Source of the DNA: Nocardioides jiangsuensis
GTDB taxonomy: Bacteria > Actinomycetota > Actinomycetes > Propionibacteriales > Nocardioidaceae
Length of the DNA: 64,000 nt
Direction of reading: 5' to 3'
Assembly: GCF_019679455.1 (NCBI RefSeq)
Contig: NZ_JAIEZQ010000002.1
Coordinates: 496,001-560,000 of the forward strand
Numbering within the stretch: the first letter of the stretch is position 1; every line of letters starts with the position of its first letter. Below the pieces are notes generated by a model. That model did not search any database and had not been told where the DNA came from. It saw only the letters and a list, made by a program, of their open reading frames with translations. Position numbers and translations under genes: made by a program. This document shows positions 25,091 to 36,724 of this stretch, piece by piece.

Positions 25091-25126
25091 GTTGCGTAGA
25101 TCACAAAGAGTTGCGCACTAAGCAAC
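25091..25126. promoter_or_regulatory. Betaine-regulon operator upstream of betB
   Basis: GTTGCGTAG (25091-25099) is followed by a compact inverted repeat, GTTGC (25110-25114) and GCAAC (25122-25126), that encloses GCGCACTA (25113-25120), the reverse complement of the TAGTGCGC core seen before iclR. It ends 22 bases before the betB start and would cover the promoter or the first transcribed bases. Confidence 0.6.
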
Positions 25127-25148
25127 TCATAGTGGGTTGGAGGCCAGC

Positions 25149-26618
25149 GTGCCGGACATTTTGGTCGACGGTGGCTGGCGGAGTGCGCGCAACGGTGGAC
25201 GGCGCGAGATCCGCTGCCCCGCCGACGGAAGCCTGGTCGGCGAGGTCGACGAGGGGACCGCCGAGGACGCCGCCGACGCGATCGAGAGTGCGTGGCGGGC
25301 GTTCCACGAGGGACCCTGGCCGACGGTGCCGGCGTCGGAGCGGGGGGACCTGCTCGCCCGGGTCGCGGACCTGCTCGAGCGGGACCGGGCCGAGGTGGCC
25401 CGCGCGGAGTCCCTGGACACCGGCAAGCGGCTGGTCGAGAGCGGGTACGACGTCGACGACGTGGTGGGAGTCTTCCGCTACTACGCCCGGGTCGCCGCCG
25501 AGGACGCGGGCCGCGTCGTCGACACCGGACGCCCGGACGTGGTCAGCCGGATCGTCCACGAGCCGGTCGGCGTGTGCGGGCTGATCACGCCCTGGAACTA
25601 CCCGCTGCTGCAGACGTCGTGGAAGGTCGCGCCTGCCCTGGCGGCCGGCAACACCCTGGTGCTCAAGCCCAGCGAGCTGACCCCGCACAGTGCGATCCTG
25701 CTGATGCGGCTGCTCGCCGAGGCGGGCCTGCCGGACGGGGTCGCCAACCTGGTGCTCGGCGCCGGGCCGCAGGTCGGGGCGCCGCTCTCGGAGGACCCGC
25801 GCGTGGACCTCGTGTCGTTCACCGGCGGGCTGGAGACCGGCAAGCGGATCATGGCGGCGGCCGCCGGCACGGTGAAGCGCGTCGCCCTGGAGCTGGGCGG
25901 GAAGAACCCGAACATAGTCTTCGCCGACGCGCACGTGGAGTCGGCCGTCGACTTCGCGCTGACCGCCGTCTTCCTGCACTCGGGCCAGGTCTGCTCCGCC
26001 GGCGCGCGGCTGATGGTCGAGGACTCGCTCCACGACGACTTCGTCGACGAGGTGGTCCGGCGTGCCGAGCAGATCCGCCTGGGCGGCCCCTTCGACGACA
26101 AGGCGGAGACGGGGCCGCTGATCTCGGCCGCGCACCTGAAGAAGGTCGAGGACTACGTGGCCGACGCCGTCGAGCAGGGAGCCTGGCTCCGCTGCGGCGG
26201 CGCGCGGCCCGACGACCCCGACCTGACGTCCGGCTTCTACTACTTGCCGACGGTGTTCGACCGGTGCGACACCTCGATGGGCGTGGTGCACGAGGAGTCC
26301 TTCGGGCCGGTGCTCACCGTGGAGCGGTTCCGTACCGAGGACGAGGCGGTCGCGATCGCGAACGACAGCGTCCTCGGCCTGGCCGGGGCGGTGTGGACCG
26401 AGAACGCCGGCAAGGCGCAGCGGGTGGCCGGCAGGCTCCGGATGGGGACGGTCTGGATCAACGACTACCACCCCTACGTCCCGCAGGCGGAGTGGGGCGG
26501 CTACAAGCAGTCCGGGATCGGACGGGAGCTCGGCCGGGCGGGGCTCGACGAGTACCGCGAGACCAAGCACATCTGGCACAACGTCCGCCCGGCCCCGCAG
26601 CGCTGGTTCGGCGGCTGA
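25149..26618 (+). CDS. betB: Betaine-aldehyde dehydrogenase
   Basis: A 489-residue NAD(P)-dependent aldehyde dehydrogenase that oxidises betaine aldehyde to glycine betaine. Family marks: [20 protein letters not shown] (cofactor region), [12 protein letters not shown], catalytic glutamate in [13 protein letters not shown], and nucleophile cysteine in [15 protein letters not shown] 25149 has GGAGG five bases upstream; TTG 25137 is less likely. It is the first gene of a tight run betB-betA-opuAA-opuAB-opuAC-PLP enzyme. The substrate is assigned mainly from the neighbouring choline-dehydrogenase-type gene and betaine transporter, since aldehyde dehydrogenases are promiscuous. Confidence 0.85.
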   Translation: MPDILVDGGWRSARNGGRREIRCPADGSLVGEVDEGTAEDAADAIESAWRAFHEGPWPTVPASERGDLLARVADLLERDRAEVARAESLDTGKRLVESGYDVDDVVGVFRYYARVAAEDAGRVVDTGRPDVVSRIVHEPVGVCGLITPWNYPLLQTSWKVAPALAAGNTLVLKPSELTPHSAILLMRLLAEAGLPDGVANLVLGAGPQVGAPLSEDPRVDLVSFTGGLETGKRIMAAAAGTVKRVALELGGKNPNIVFADAHVESAVDFALTAVFLHSGQVCSAGARLMVEDSLHDDFVDEVVRRAEQIRLGGPFDDKAETGPLISAAHLKKVEDYVADAVEQGAWLRCGGARPDDPDLTSGFYYLPTVFDRCDTSMGVVHEESFGPVLTVERFRTEDEAVAIANDSVLGLAGAVWTENAGKAQRVAGRLRMGTVWINDYHPYVPQAEWGGYKQSGIGRELGRAGLDEYRETKHIWHNVRPAPQRWFGG

Positions 26619-26630
26619 GGAGGGGTGGCC

Positions 26631-28306
26631 ATGTCCGGTGCACAGGTCGACTTCGTCATCGTCGGAGGTGGGTCAGCGGGCAGCGCGCTCGCCAACCGGC
26701 TCAGCGCCGACCCGGGCACCTCGGTGCTCGTGCTCGAGGCCGGCCGCTCGGACTTCAAGGCGGACCCGTTCATCCACATGCCGGCCGCGCTGCCGATCCC
26801 GATCGGGAACCGGCTCTACGACTGGAAGTACGAGTCCGAGCCCGAGCCCTTCATGCACGACCGGCGGATCTTCCACGCCCGGGGCAAGGTGCTCGGCGGG
26901 TCGAGCAGCATCAACGGGATGATCTTCCAGCGCGGCAACCCGCTGGACTACGAGCGGTGGGCCGCGGACCCGGGGATGGAGACCTGGGACTACGCCCACT
27001 GCCTGCCCTACTTCAAGCGCATGGAGACCTGCCTGGCCGGCGCCGACGCCTGGCGCGGCGGCAGCGGGCCGCTGGTGCTCGAGCGCGGCCCCGCCACCAA
27101 CCCGCTGTTCGGCGCCTTCCTCGAGGCCGCCCAGCAGGCCGGCTACCCGCTGACCGACGACGTCAACGGCTACCGCCAGGAGGGCTTCGCCAGGTTCGAC
27201 CGCAACGTGTACCGCGGCCGGCGGCTCAGTGCCGCCCGGGCCTACCTGCACCCGGTGATGAGCCGGCCGAACCTCACCGTGCACACCCTCGCGCTGACCA
27301 CCCGGATCGTGTTCGAGGGAAACCGCGCGGTCGGCGTCGAGTACACCCAGGCGGGCCGGCAGCACACCGTCCGCGCCGGCGAGGTCGTGCTCTGCGGCGG
27401 CGCGATCAACTCGCCCCAGCTGCTGCAGCTCTCCGGTGTCGGCAACGCCTCCGACCTGGAGCAGTTCGGGATCGGCGTCGTCGCCGACGTGCCCGGGGTC
27501 GGCGAGCACCTGCAGGACCACCTCGAGGTCTACATCCAGTACGCCTGCAAGCTGCCGGTGTCGATCGCGCCGGGCCTGAAGTGGCGCAACCGGCCGCGGC
27601 TCGGCGCCGAGTGGCTCTTCCTCCGCCGCGGGCTCGGGGCCACGAACCACTTCGAGGCGGGCGGGTTCGTGCGCGGCAACGACGACGTCGACTACCCGAA
27701 CCTGATGTTCCACTTCCTGCCGATCGCCATCCGGTACGACGGGTCGGCCCCGACCAAGGGGCACGGCTACCAGGTGCACATCGGGCCGATGTACTCCGAC
27801 GCCCGGGGCACCGTGAAGATCCGGTCGACCGACCCCCACGAGCACCCGGCGCTGCGGTTCAACTACCTGTCCACCGAGCAGGACCGGCGGGAGTGGGTCG
27901 AGGCGGTGCGGGTGGCCCGGGACATCCTGACCCAGCCGGCCTTCGCGCCGTTCAACGGCGGCGAGCTCTCACCCGGTCCGGGTGTCGAGACCGAGGAGCA
28001 GATCCTCGACTGGGTCGCCGAGGACGCCGAGACCGCGTTGCACCCGTCCTGCACCACCCGCATGGGGACCGACGACATGTCCGTGCTGGACCCGCTCACC
28101 ATGCGGGTGCGCGGGGTCGACGGCCTCCGGGTCGTCGACGCGTCGTCGATGCCGTACATCACCAACGGCAACATCTACGCGCCGGTGATGATGCTCGCCG
28201 AGAAGTCGGCCGACCTGATCCTCGGGAACACGCCGCTCGCGCCGTCGACGGTGCCGTTCTACCGCTACCGCGACGGCAGCCCGCTCTATCCCAACGGAGG
28301 CCCCGC

Positions 28307-28310
<4 letters not shown>
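26631..28310 (+). CDS. betA: Choline dehydrogenase-type GMC oxidoreductase
   Basis: A 559-residue FAD enzyme of the glucose-methanol-choline family, expected to oxidise choline to betaine aldehyde. The N-terminal dinucleotide motif is [40 protein letters not shown] is GMC signature 1; [20 protein letters not shown] is signature 2; the catalytic histidine region is [19 protein letters not shown], and the end has [24 protein letters not shown] lies upstream of the ATG at 26631, 12 bases after betB. The stop overlaps the next start (ATGA). The three genes that follow encode a betaine importer, which supports a choline/betaine role over other alcohols. Confidence 0.85.
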
Positions 28311-29385
<1,075 letters not shown>

Positions 29386-29389
<4 letters not shown>

Positions 29390-31377
29390 GCGTCCTGGAC
29401 CGGCCGAGGGTCGAGGAGCCCGTCCCGGAGGTGGGCGCGCCGCCGCGCCTCAAGCGCGGCTGGGCCGTGGGAGCGACCATCTTCGTCTGGCTGGGTGGCT
29501 GGGCGCTGCTGCGCGGCACCGCCACCCTGGAGCTCGGCGGCGCGGAGCTGACGGGCTTCCACCAGTGGCTGAACGGCGTGCGCGACGACTTCGACGCCGC
29601 CCGCGACACCAGCTTCTTCTTCCAGTACGTGATCGGCGGGATCAGCACGGCGATCGACACCGTGGTCACCTTCTTCCAGGAGCTGCTCAGCCAGCCCGCT
29701 TTCCCGCGCCCGGTGCCGGAGATCGGCTGGCTCGGGGTGGTCGCGCTGCTGACCTGGCTGGCCTACGCGCTCGCCGCGTGGCGGTCTGCGCTGCTCGTGT
29801 TCGTCAGCCTGCTGCTCTTCGGCTCGCTGGGCTACTGGACCGACAGCATCGACCTGCTGATCGTCACCGCGGTCGCGGTCGCGATCTGCGTGGTCATCGG
29901 CCTGCCGACGGGGATCTGGATGGCCCGCAGCAAGCGGGCGACGGCGGCGCTCACGCCGGTCCTGGACCTGATGCAGACCATGCCGGCGTTCGCCTACCTG
30001 GCGCCGCTGGCCCTGTTCTTCGGCATCGGCCCGGCCTCGGCCGTGGTCACCACCCTGATCTACGCGCTGCCGCCGCTGGTGCGGATCACCGCCCACGGGA
30101 TCCGGACCGTGGCGCCGACGACCCTGGAGGCCAGCCGGTCCCTGGGCACGACCGACGTCCAGGCGCTGCGCAAGGTGCAGCTGCCGATGGCCAAGCGCAC
30201 CATCATCGTCGGCGTCAACCAGTGCATGATGGCGGCGCTGTCGATGGCCACCATCGCGGCGCTGATCAACGGCCCCGGCCTCGGGCAGCCGGTCGCGCAG
30301 GCGCTGCAGAGCCTCGACATCGGGAGCGCCTTCGTCAGCGGCATCGCGATCGTGATCATGGCGATCATGCTGGACCGGACCACCACGGCGGCCAGCCAGC
30401 GGGCGGAGAAGGAGGCCCGGGCGGGCCGCGCCGGCGGCCGGCGGCGCTGGGTCGTCCTCGGGGCCGGCGGGGCGGTGGCGCTGGTGCTCGTCTACGTGTC
30501 CCGGACCTACCTGTGGGCCGCGGAGTTCCCCGAGCGGCCCGACCTCGGCACCCCGCTCTCCGACGGAGTCACCCAGCTCACCGACTGGCTGGTCACGACC
30601 CTGGAGAACGTCACCAACTCCCTCAAGGACCTGGTCACCTACGCGCTGATCAACCCGCTCGAGTCGCTGTTGGCGGACACCCCGTGGTGGCTGATGGGCC
30701 TGGTCATCCTCGCCTTCGCCTACCTGCTCGGCGGCTGGCGGCCGACCGCCATCTCGGCGGTCTGCCTGCTCGTGATCCTCGGCACCGGCCTGTGGAACGA
30801 GACGATGAAGACGCTGACCACCACGCTGGTCGCCACGCTCATCGTGATCCTGAGCGCCCTCGTCGTCGGCGTGTGGATGGGCCGTAACCATCGCGCCGAC
30901 ACAGCGATCCGGCCGCTGCTGGACGCGCTGCAGACGATCCCGCCGTTCGTCTACCTGGTGCCGGCCCTGGCCCTGTTCAGCACCAGCCGGTTCACCGCCA
31001 TCGTCGCAGCGGTCGCGTACGGCGTACCCATCGCCACCAAGCTGATCGCGGACGGCATCCGGGGTGTCTCGCCGACGTCGGTCGAGGCCGCTCGCGCGGC
31101 GGGCACCACCGCCTGGCAGATGATCAGCAAGGTGCAGCTGCCGATGGCCCGCGCGGCGGTCGTGCTCGCTTCCAACCAGGGCCTGCTCTACGTGCTGTCG
31201 ATGGTGGTCATCGGCGGCCTGGTCGGGGGAGGGGGGCTCGGCTACCTGGTGGTCGCGGGCTTCTCCCAGGCGCAGCTCTTCGGGAAGGGGTTGGCGGCCG
31301 GGATCGCCATCACCGCGCTCGGGATCATGCTCGACCGAATCGCGCAGTACGCGGCGGCCCGTTACGGCCGCGCCTGA
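29386..31377 (+). CDS. opuAB: Glycine betaine ABC transporter permease with two fused membrane domains
   Basis: A 663-residue protein with two homologous ProW-type permease halves. The first carries [20 protein letters not shown], then [20 protein letters not shown] and [14 protein letters not shown]; the second carries [20 protein letters not shown], then [20 protein letters not shown] and [14 protein letters not shown]. Both have the EAA loop that contacts the ATPase, so one polypeptide can form the whole transmembrane channel that normally needs a homodimer. A charged linker ([11 protein letters not shown]) joins them. GTG 29386 overlaps the ATPase stop. Confidence 0.9.
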
Positions 31378-31391
31378 CACAAGGAGACACC

Positions 31392-32360
31392 ATGGGACGA
31401 CACAGATCGGGACCGGTCCGGCTGGCAGCGTTGGCGGTGCTCGCCGGGCTGGCCCTCGCCGGCTGCGGCGGCGGTGACATCGAGTCGGCGCCGACCGGTG
31501 GCGGGGGTGGCGAGGAGTGCGGCGAGTTCGACATCGCGATCAACCCGTGGGTCGGCTACGAGGCCTCGGCGCACGTCGTGGGGTACGTCGCCAGCAGCCG
31601 GCTCGGGTGCGACGTGGAGTACAAGAACGTCAAGGAGGAGGTTGCCTGGCAGGGCATGGGCAACGACGAGATCGACGTGGTGATCGAGAACTGGGGCCAC
31701 GACGACCTGAAGAAGAAGTACATCGAGGACCAGGGCATCGCGCAGGAGGCCGGGTCGACCGGCAACGTCGGCATCATCGGCTGGTACGTCCCGCCCTGGA
31801 TGGCGGAGGAGTACCCCGACATCACCGACTGGAAGAACCTGAACAAGTACGCCGACATGTTCCAGACCTCCGAGTCCGGCGACAAGGGCCAGCTGCTCGA
31901 CGGCGACCCCTCGTTCGTGACCAACGACGAGGCGCTGGTGAAGAACCTCGACCTGAACTACGAGGTGGTGTACGCCGGCAGCGAGGCCGCCCTGATCCAG
32001 GCGTTCCGCCAGGCGGAGGCCAACAAGGAGCCGCTGATCGGGTACTTCTACGAGCCGCAGTGGTTCATGGCGGAGGTCCCGCTGGTCAAGGTCGACCTGC
32101 CGCCGTACAAGCCGGGCTGTGACGCCGACCCCGAGAAGGTGGCCTGCGACTACCCGGAGTACGACCTCGACAAGATCGTCGCCACGGACTTCGCCAAGTC
32201 CGGGAGTCCCGCCTACGACCTGGTGAAGAACTTCCAGTGGACCAACGACGACCAGAACGTCGTGGCGAAGTACATCGCCGCCGACGGGATGGACCCGGAG
32301 GAGGCCGCCGAGAAGTGGGTCGAGGCGAACCAGGACAAGGTCGACGCGTGGCTCAAGTGA
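31392..32360 (+). CDS. opuAC: Glycine betaine-binding lipoprotein of the ABC transporter
   Basis: A 322-residue substrate-binding protein with a lipoprotein signal: VRLAALAVLAGLALAGCGGG, cleaved before the lipobox cysteine (LAGC). The mature part has INPWVGYEASAHVVGYVASS and VVIENWGHDD, with tryptophans that would make the aromatic cage for a quaternary ammonium, then GIIGWYVPPWMAEEYPDI and YEPQWFMAEVPLVKV. It captures betaine-type ligands outside the membrane and delivers them to the fused permease. AAGGAGACACC precedes the ATG, 14 bases after the permease gene. Confidence 0.9.
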   Translation: MGRHRSGPVRLAALAVLAGLALAGCGGGDIESAPTGGGGGEECGEFDIAINPWVGYEASAHVVGYVASSRLGCDVEYKNVKEEVAWQGMGNDEIDVVIENWGHDDLKKKYIEDQGIAQEAGSTGNVGIIGWYVPPWMAEEYPDITDWKNLNKYADMFQTSESGDKGQLLDGDPSFVTNDEALVKNLDLNYEVVYAGSEAALIQAFRQAEANKEPLIGYFYEPQWFMAEVPLVKVDLPPYKPGCDADPEKVACDYPEYDLDKIVATDFAKSGSPAYDLVKNFQWTNDDQNVVAKYIAADGMDPEEAAEKWVEANQDKVDAWLK

Positions 32361-32378
32361 CGAAGTGAGGACAGGCCG

Positions 32379-33341
32379 ATGGCCGGACGCCGACTCGACC
32401 GGGTGAGCGGCGGGGAGACGATCCTCGACGCCATCGGTGACACGCCGCTGCTGCGCATCGACGACGTGTGGGTGAAGCTCGAGTACCTCAACCCCTCGGG
32501 GTCGATCAAAGCCCGGATCGCGCTGTACATCATCGCCCGGGCGGAGCGGGAGGGGCTGCTCCGCCCGGGGGACACCATCGTCGAGGCCTCGAGCGGCAAC
32601 ACGGGCAACGCGATGAGCATGGTGGCCGCGGTCAAGGGCTACCGGATGCTGGTGGTGATGCCCAACGGGATGAGCCCCGAGCGGACCGCGATCTCACGGG
32701 CGTTCGGCGCCGAGGTGATGGCGGTGGGCGACTTCCACGTGAACGACGCGCTGGCCACCGTCCGCGAGCTCGGGTCGCGGCCCGGGTTCTTCGCCCCGCA
32801 GCAGTTCGACAACGAGTGGAACGTGGAGGAGAACCGGGTCTGGCTGGGCTCGGAGATCCTCGCCCAGCTCCCCGAGGGGGTCCTGCCGGACGCGGTGGTC
32901 GGCGGCGTCGGGACCGGCGGCACCATCGTCGGGGTGGGCCAGCGGTTCAAGGAGGTCAACCCCGACTGCATGGTGGTCGCCCTGGAGCCCGACGAGTCCT
33001 GCACGATCCTGTGCGGCGAGATCGGCAAGCACCTCATCGAGGGGATCTCCGACGGGTTCGTGCCCGGGATCATCGAGCGGCACCGCGGGGAGCTCGACCA
33101 GGTGCTGAGCGTCGACTCGCCGACCGCGGTGGCCGAGATGCGCCGGCTGGCCAGCACCCACGGCATCTTCGTCGGCCCCAGCTCCGGCGCTCACCTGGTG
33201 GCGGCGCGCCGGCTGCGCAGCGCCCTCGGGCTCGAGCACGTGGTGACCTTCTTCTGCGACGAGGGCGAGAAGTACCTCCAGGACTACTTCGCGCAACCGA
33301 CTTCCCGCGACGCCCTTGACATCAGCGCGACCGTCGACTGA
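32379..33341 (+). CDS. PLP-dependent cysteine-synthase/CBS-family enzyme in betaine operon
   Basis: A 320-residue fold-type II PLP enzyme. The Schiff-base lysine lies in NPSGSIKARIALYII, the substrate loop is EASSGNTGNAMSMVA, and the phosphate-binding glycine loop is GGVGTGGTIVGVGQRF. These match cysteine synthase/cystathionine beta-synthase relatives, but the reaction is not fixed by sequence; serine or threonine dehydration is also possible for the fold. It follows the binding-protein gene by 18 bases with GAGG before its ATG, so it is probably in the betaine operon, where it could act on serine or glycine-derived products. That role is inference. Confidence 0.78.
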   Translation: MAGRRLDRVSGGETILDAIGDTPLLRIDDVWVKLEYLNPSGSIKARIALYIIARAEREGLLRPGDTIVEASSGNTGNAMSMVAAVKGYRMLVVMPNGMSPERTAISRAFGAEVMAVGDFHVNDALATVRELGSRPGFFAPQQFDNEWNVEENRVWLGSEILAQLPEGVLPDAVVGGVGTGGTIVGVGQRFKEVNPDCMVVALEPDESCTILCGEIGKHLIEGISDGFVPGIIERHRGELDQVLSVDSPTAVAEMRRLASTHGIFVGPSSGAHLVAARRLRSALGLEHVVTFFCDEGEKYLQDYFAQPTSRDALDISATVD

Positions 33342-33360
33342 TGCTGAAAATCGCTGTTTC

Positions 33361-33391
33361 GTATTGCGCGAGATAGTGCGTCATACGCAAC
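33361..33391. promoter_or_regulatory. Betaine-regulon operator upstream of dimethylglycine flavoprotein
   Basis: GTATTGCGC (33361-33369), TAGTGCGT (33374-33381) and ATACGCAAC (33383-33391): outer half-sites inverted around the same core as at 24230. The array ends 36 bases before the ATG at 33428. It implies that the dimethylglycine flavoprotein and etfBA form a separate transcription unit under the same regulator. Confidence 0.6.
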
Positions 33392-33427
33392 GACAGAGCG
33401 TTGTTGCAGGGTCGGAGAGGTGAGCTC

Positions 33428-35944
33428 ATGGGGAGAGTCCCGGACGCGGCACGCGTGGTCGTGATCGGAGCCGGAATCGTCGGTAACAGCCTCGCCTACC
33501 ACCTGGCCAGGCTCGGCTGGCGGGACATCGTCCAGATCGACAAGGGACCGCTGCCCAACCCGGGCGGCTCCACCGGGCACGCGTCGAACTTCATCTTCCC
33601 CGTGGACCACTCCCGCGAGATGACCGACCTCACCGCGGACAGCGTGCGGCAGTACAAGGAGCTCGGCGTCTTCACCGAGTCCGGTGGGTTCGAGGTCGCC
33701 CGGACCGAGGCGCGGATGCAGGAGCTGCGCCGGCGGATGTCGTCGGCGAAGGCCTGGGGCATCGAGTCGCAGCTGGTCACCCCGGAGCAGGTCGCCGAGC
33801 GGGTGCCGTACCTCGACCCGTCGGTGATCATCGGCGCGTTCTGGACGCCCTCGGTCGGGGTCGTGGACTCCCTGCGCGCCGGCACCCTGATGCGGGAGCG
33901 GGCCCAGGAGCTCGGCGCCCTGCAGGTGGTGTCGACGGTGGAGGTGGTCGGGCTCGACGTGGAGCGCGGCCGGATCCGCCGGGTCCGGACCACGGGCGGC
34001 GACATCGAGGCCGACACGGTGCTCATCGCCTGCGGGGTCTGGAGCCCGAAGCTGGCCGCGATGGCGGGGGCGTCGATCCCGCTCACCCCGGCGGTGCACC
34101 AGATGATCAGCGTGGGGCCGGTGCCCCAGCTCGCGGACACCGTCGGCGAGATCTCGTTCCCGATCATCCGGGACATGGACACCTTCTGCTACGAGCGCCA
34201 GCACGGCGGCGACCTGGAGGTCGGCTCCTACGCGCACCGGCCGATCCTGCACGACCCCGAGGACATCCCCTCGATCGACCAGGCGAAGCTGTCGCCCACG
34301 GAGATGCCGTTCACCGCCGACGACTTCGACCCCCAGCTCGAGCAGGCGCTCGAGCTCATGCCCGACGTGCTGGGCAACCCGGCGGTCGAGATCCGCTACG
34401 CGATCAACGGGCTGCTCTCCCTCACCCCCGACGGCTACCCGATCCTCGGGGAGACCCCGGAGGTCAAGGGGCTGTGGTCCGCGGCGGCGGTCTGGGTCAA
34501 GGAGGGCCCGGGGGTCGGCCGCGCGGTCGCCGAGTGGATGACGCACGGGAACCCCGAGTACGACCTGCACCAGTCCGACGTCGCCCGGTTCTACCCGGCG
34601 CAGCGGACCCGCGCCCACGTCAAGGCCCGGACCTCGGAGTCCTTCAACAAGACCTACGGCATCGTGCACCCCTCCGAGCAGTGGGCCAGCAACCGCGACG
34701 TACGGCTCTCGCCCATGCACCAGAGCGAGAGGGGCCTGGACGCGGTCTTCTTCGAGACGGTCGGCTGGGAGCGGCCCTTCTGGTACGAGTCCAACGCCGG
34801 CCTGCTCGGGGAGTACGGCGACGCGGTGATGCCGCGCGAGGCGGAGTGGGACTCGCGCTGGTGGTCGCCGATCATCAACGCCGAGCACCTGGCGATGCGG
34901 GAGCGGGCCGGTCTGGTGGACCTGACCGCGTTCGCGATCTTCGACGTGGTCGGCCCGCGCGCGATGGAGGCCGTTCAGGGCGTCGTGGTCGCGCAGGTCG
35001 ACGTCGCGCCGGGACGGGTCGTCTACACGTCGGTCCTCGACGAGCGGGGGGGCATCCGCGCCGACCTCACGATCATGCGGCTGGCCGAGGAGCACTACCG
35101 GGTGGTCACCGGTGGGATCACCGGGAACATCGACCGCACGTGGTTCGCCGACCACCTGCCGGCCGACGGCGGCGCGCAGGTCGTCGACCAGACGTCGGCC
35201 TGGACGACCGTGGGCCTGTGGGGCCCGCGGGCCCGGGACATCCTCGGCTCCGTCACCAACGCCGACGTCGCCCACGAGGCGTTCCCCTTCGGCCGGTGCC
35301 GGCGGATCGAGGTCGGACCGGTGTCGGTCATCGCGTCGCGGATCTCGTACGTCGGCGAGCTCGGCTGGGAGCTCTACGCGCCGATGGAGCAGGGTGCGAG
35401 GCTGTGGGACCTGGTCCGCGAGGCCGGGGCGCCGTACGGGCTGGTCCCGGTCGGCATCGGGGTCTACGGGACCACCGGCCGGCTCGAGAAGGGCTACCGG
35501 GCGCACGGCGCCGAGCTGGACACCGAGCGCACCATCGTCGAGGCGGGGATGATGCGCCCGAAGGTCAAGGATGCCGACTTCGTGGGCCGGGAGGCCTACC
35601 TCAAGCAGCGTGAGAACGAGCCGCAGGCGGTGCTCTGCACCCTGACCGTGGACGACCACACCTCCGCCGACGGCACCCAGCGGTACATGCTCGGCGGCGA
35701 GCCCGTGGTCACGCCGGACGGCCGGCCGCTCGTCGACGGCCACGGCCGCCGTTCCTACGTGACGTCGGCCGGCTCCGCGCCGTCGCTCGGCAAGCACCTG
35801 CTGATGGCGTACCTGCCGCCGGCCGAGGCCGTGGTGGGGACGAAGCTGGCCGTCGACTACATGGAGGAGCGCTACCCGGTGACCGTGGCGGCCGCCGACG
35901 CGACCCCCTTGTTCGACCCCGAGAACCACCGGATCCGCGGGTAG
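33428..35944 (+). CDS. Dimethylglycine/sarcosine oxidase-type FAD enzyme with GcvT folate domain
   Basis: An 838-residue, two-function flavoprotein. Residues ~10-390 are a DAO-type FAD domain (VVVIGAGIVGNSLAYHLARL, then PNPGGSTGHASNFIFPVDHS). Residues ~390-450 are the linker domain and ~455-835 are GcvT and GcvT-C domains (VYGTTGRLEKGYRAHGAELD near the end). Relatives oxidise the N-methyl group of dimethylglycine or sarcosine and pass the carbon to THF as 5,10-methylene-THF in the folate domain. Start ATG 33428 has GAGAGG seven bases upstream. etfBA directly follows, which suggests electrons go to electron-transfer flavoprotein rather than oxygen. The exact substrate among dimethylglycine, sarcosine and others is not proven. 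Confidence 0.85.
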   Translation: MGRVPDAARVVVIGAGIVGNSLAYHLARLGWRDIVQIDKGPLPNPGGSTGHASNFIFPVDHSREMTDLTADSVRQYKELGVFTESGGFEVARTEARMQELRRRMSSAKAWGIESQLVTPEQVAERVPYLDPSVIIGAFWTPSVGVVDSLRAGTLMRERAQELGALQVVSTVEVVGLDVERGRIRRVRTTGGDIEADTVLIACGVWSPKLAAMAGASIPLTPAVHQMISVGPVPQLADTVGEISFPIIRDMDTFCYERQHGGDLEVGSYAHRPILHDPEDIPSIDQAKLSPTEMPFTADDFDPQLEQALELMPDVLGNPAVEIRYAINGLLSLTPDGYPILGETPEVKGLWSAAAVWVKEGPGVGRAVAEWMTHGNPEYDLHQSDVARFYPAQRTRAHVKARTSESFNKTYGIVHPSEQWASNRDVRLSPMHQSERGLDAVFFETVGWERPFWYESNAGLLGEYGDAVMPREAEWDSRWWSPIINAEHLAMRERAGLVDLTAFAIFDVVGPRAMEAVQGVVVAQVDVAPGRVVYTSVLDERGGIRADLTIMRLAEEHYRVVTGGITGNIDRTWFADHLPADGGAQVVDQTSAWTTVGLWGPRARDILGSVTNADVAHEAFPFGRCRRIEVGPVSVIASRISYVGELGWELYAPMEQGARLWDLVREAGAPYGLVPVGIGVYGTTGRLEKGYRAHGAELDTERTIVEAGMMRPKVKDADFVGREAYLKQRENEPQAVLCTLTVDDHTSADGTQRYMLGGEPVVTPDGRPLVDGHGRRSYVTSAGSAPSLGKHLLMAYLPPAEAVVGTKLAVDYMEERYPVTVAAADATPLFDPENHRIRG

Positions 35945-35950
35945 CCGGCG

Positions 35951-36724
35951 ATGGCGAACGTCCTGGTGTGCGTGAAGCGGGTCCCGGACACGGCCGGCGA
36001 GGTCCTGCTGTCGGCGGACGGGCTCAGCGTCGACGCGCGGCACGTCGGCTACACGGTCAGCCCGCACGAGGAGTGCGCGGTCGAGCTCGCCACCCAGGTC
36101 GCCGAGGCGACCGGTGGCCGGGCGACCGTGCTCAGCGTGGGCTCGGAGGACGCCGTCGAGCAGCTGCGCAACGCCCTGGCCGTGGGCTGTGCGGACGGGG
36201 TGCTCGTCGAGGCCGACGCGGACCTGCTCGGCCCGGCCGACGTGGCCGCCGCGGTCGCCGGGGTGGTCCGCGAGCGCGAGGCAGGCGGTCTGTCCTACGA
36301 CCTGGTGCTGCTCGGCAACGACGCCGCCGACACCGGCGACTTCCAGGTGCCCGTGCGGCTCGCCTACGCGCTGGGCCGGCCCGTGCTCACCGGCATCTCG
36401 ACCTGCGAGGTGCAGGACGACCGGTTGCTGGCCCGCGGGGACGGTCCGGACGGGACGGAGGTCTTCGAGCTGCCGCTGCCGGCCGTCGTCGCGGTGATGG
36501 AGGGCGGCGTCAGCCCGCGCTACCCCTCGATCCCGGGGCGGATGAAGGCCAAGCGGGCGCCCGTCGAGACCGTCGCCCTGACCGCGGCACGCCAGGGGTC
36601 GGGCCGGGTCCGCCTCAAGCTCCCGCCGAGCCAGCCGAGCTCGGTCGAGATCCTCGGTGAGGGCCCGGAGGCAGCTCCCGCGGTCGTCGACCTGCTGACC
36701 AGGATCGGGGTGGTGGGCCGATGA
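35951..36724 (+). CDS. etfB: Electron transfer flavoprotein, beta subunit
   Basis: A 257-residue ETF beta chain: NVLVCVKRVPDTAGEVLLSA at the start, a conserved EECAVELATQVAEATGG segment, DLVLLGNDAADTGDFQVPVR, and EVFELPLPAVVAVMEGG before the basic PGRMKAKRAPV region that helps bind AMP. It starts six bases after the dimethylglycine flavoprotein gene and overlaps etfA by four bases (ATGA). Together the pair should carry electrons from that enzyme, or from another flavin dehydrogenase, to the respiratory chain. It differs from the housekeeping form enough that it is probably a pathway-specific copy, but no other etf gene is in view for comparison. Confidence 0.88.
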   Translation: MANVLVCVKRVPDTAGEVLLSADGLSVDARHVGYTVSPHEECAVELATQVAEATGGRATVLSVGSEDAVEQLRNALAVGCADGVLVEADADLLGPADVAAAVAGVVREREAGGLSYDLVLLGNDAADTGDFQVPVRLAYALGRPVLTGISTCEVQDDRLLARGDGPDGTEVFELPLPAVVAVMEGGVSPRYPSIPGRMKAKRAPVETVALTAARQGSGRVRLKLPPSQPSSVEILGEGPEAAPAVVDLLTRIGVVGR

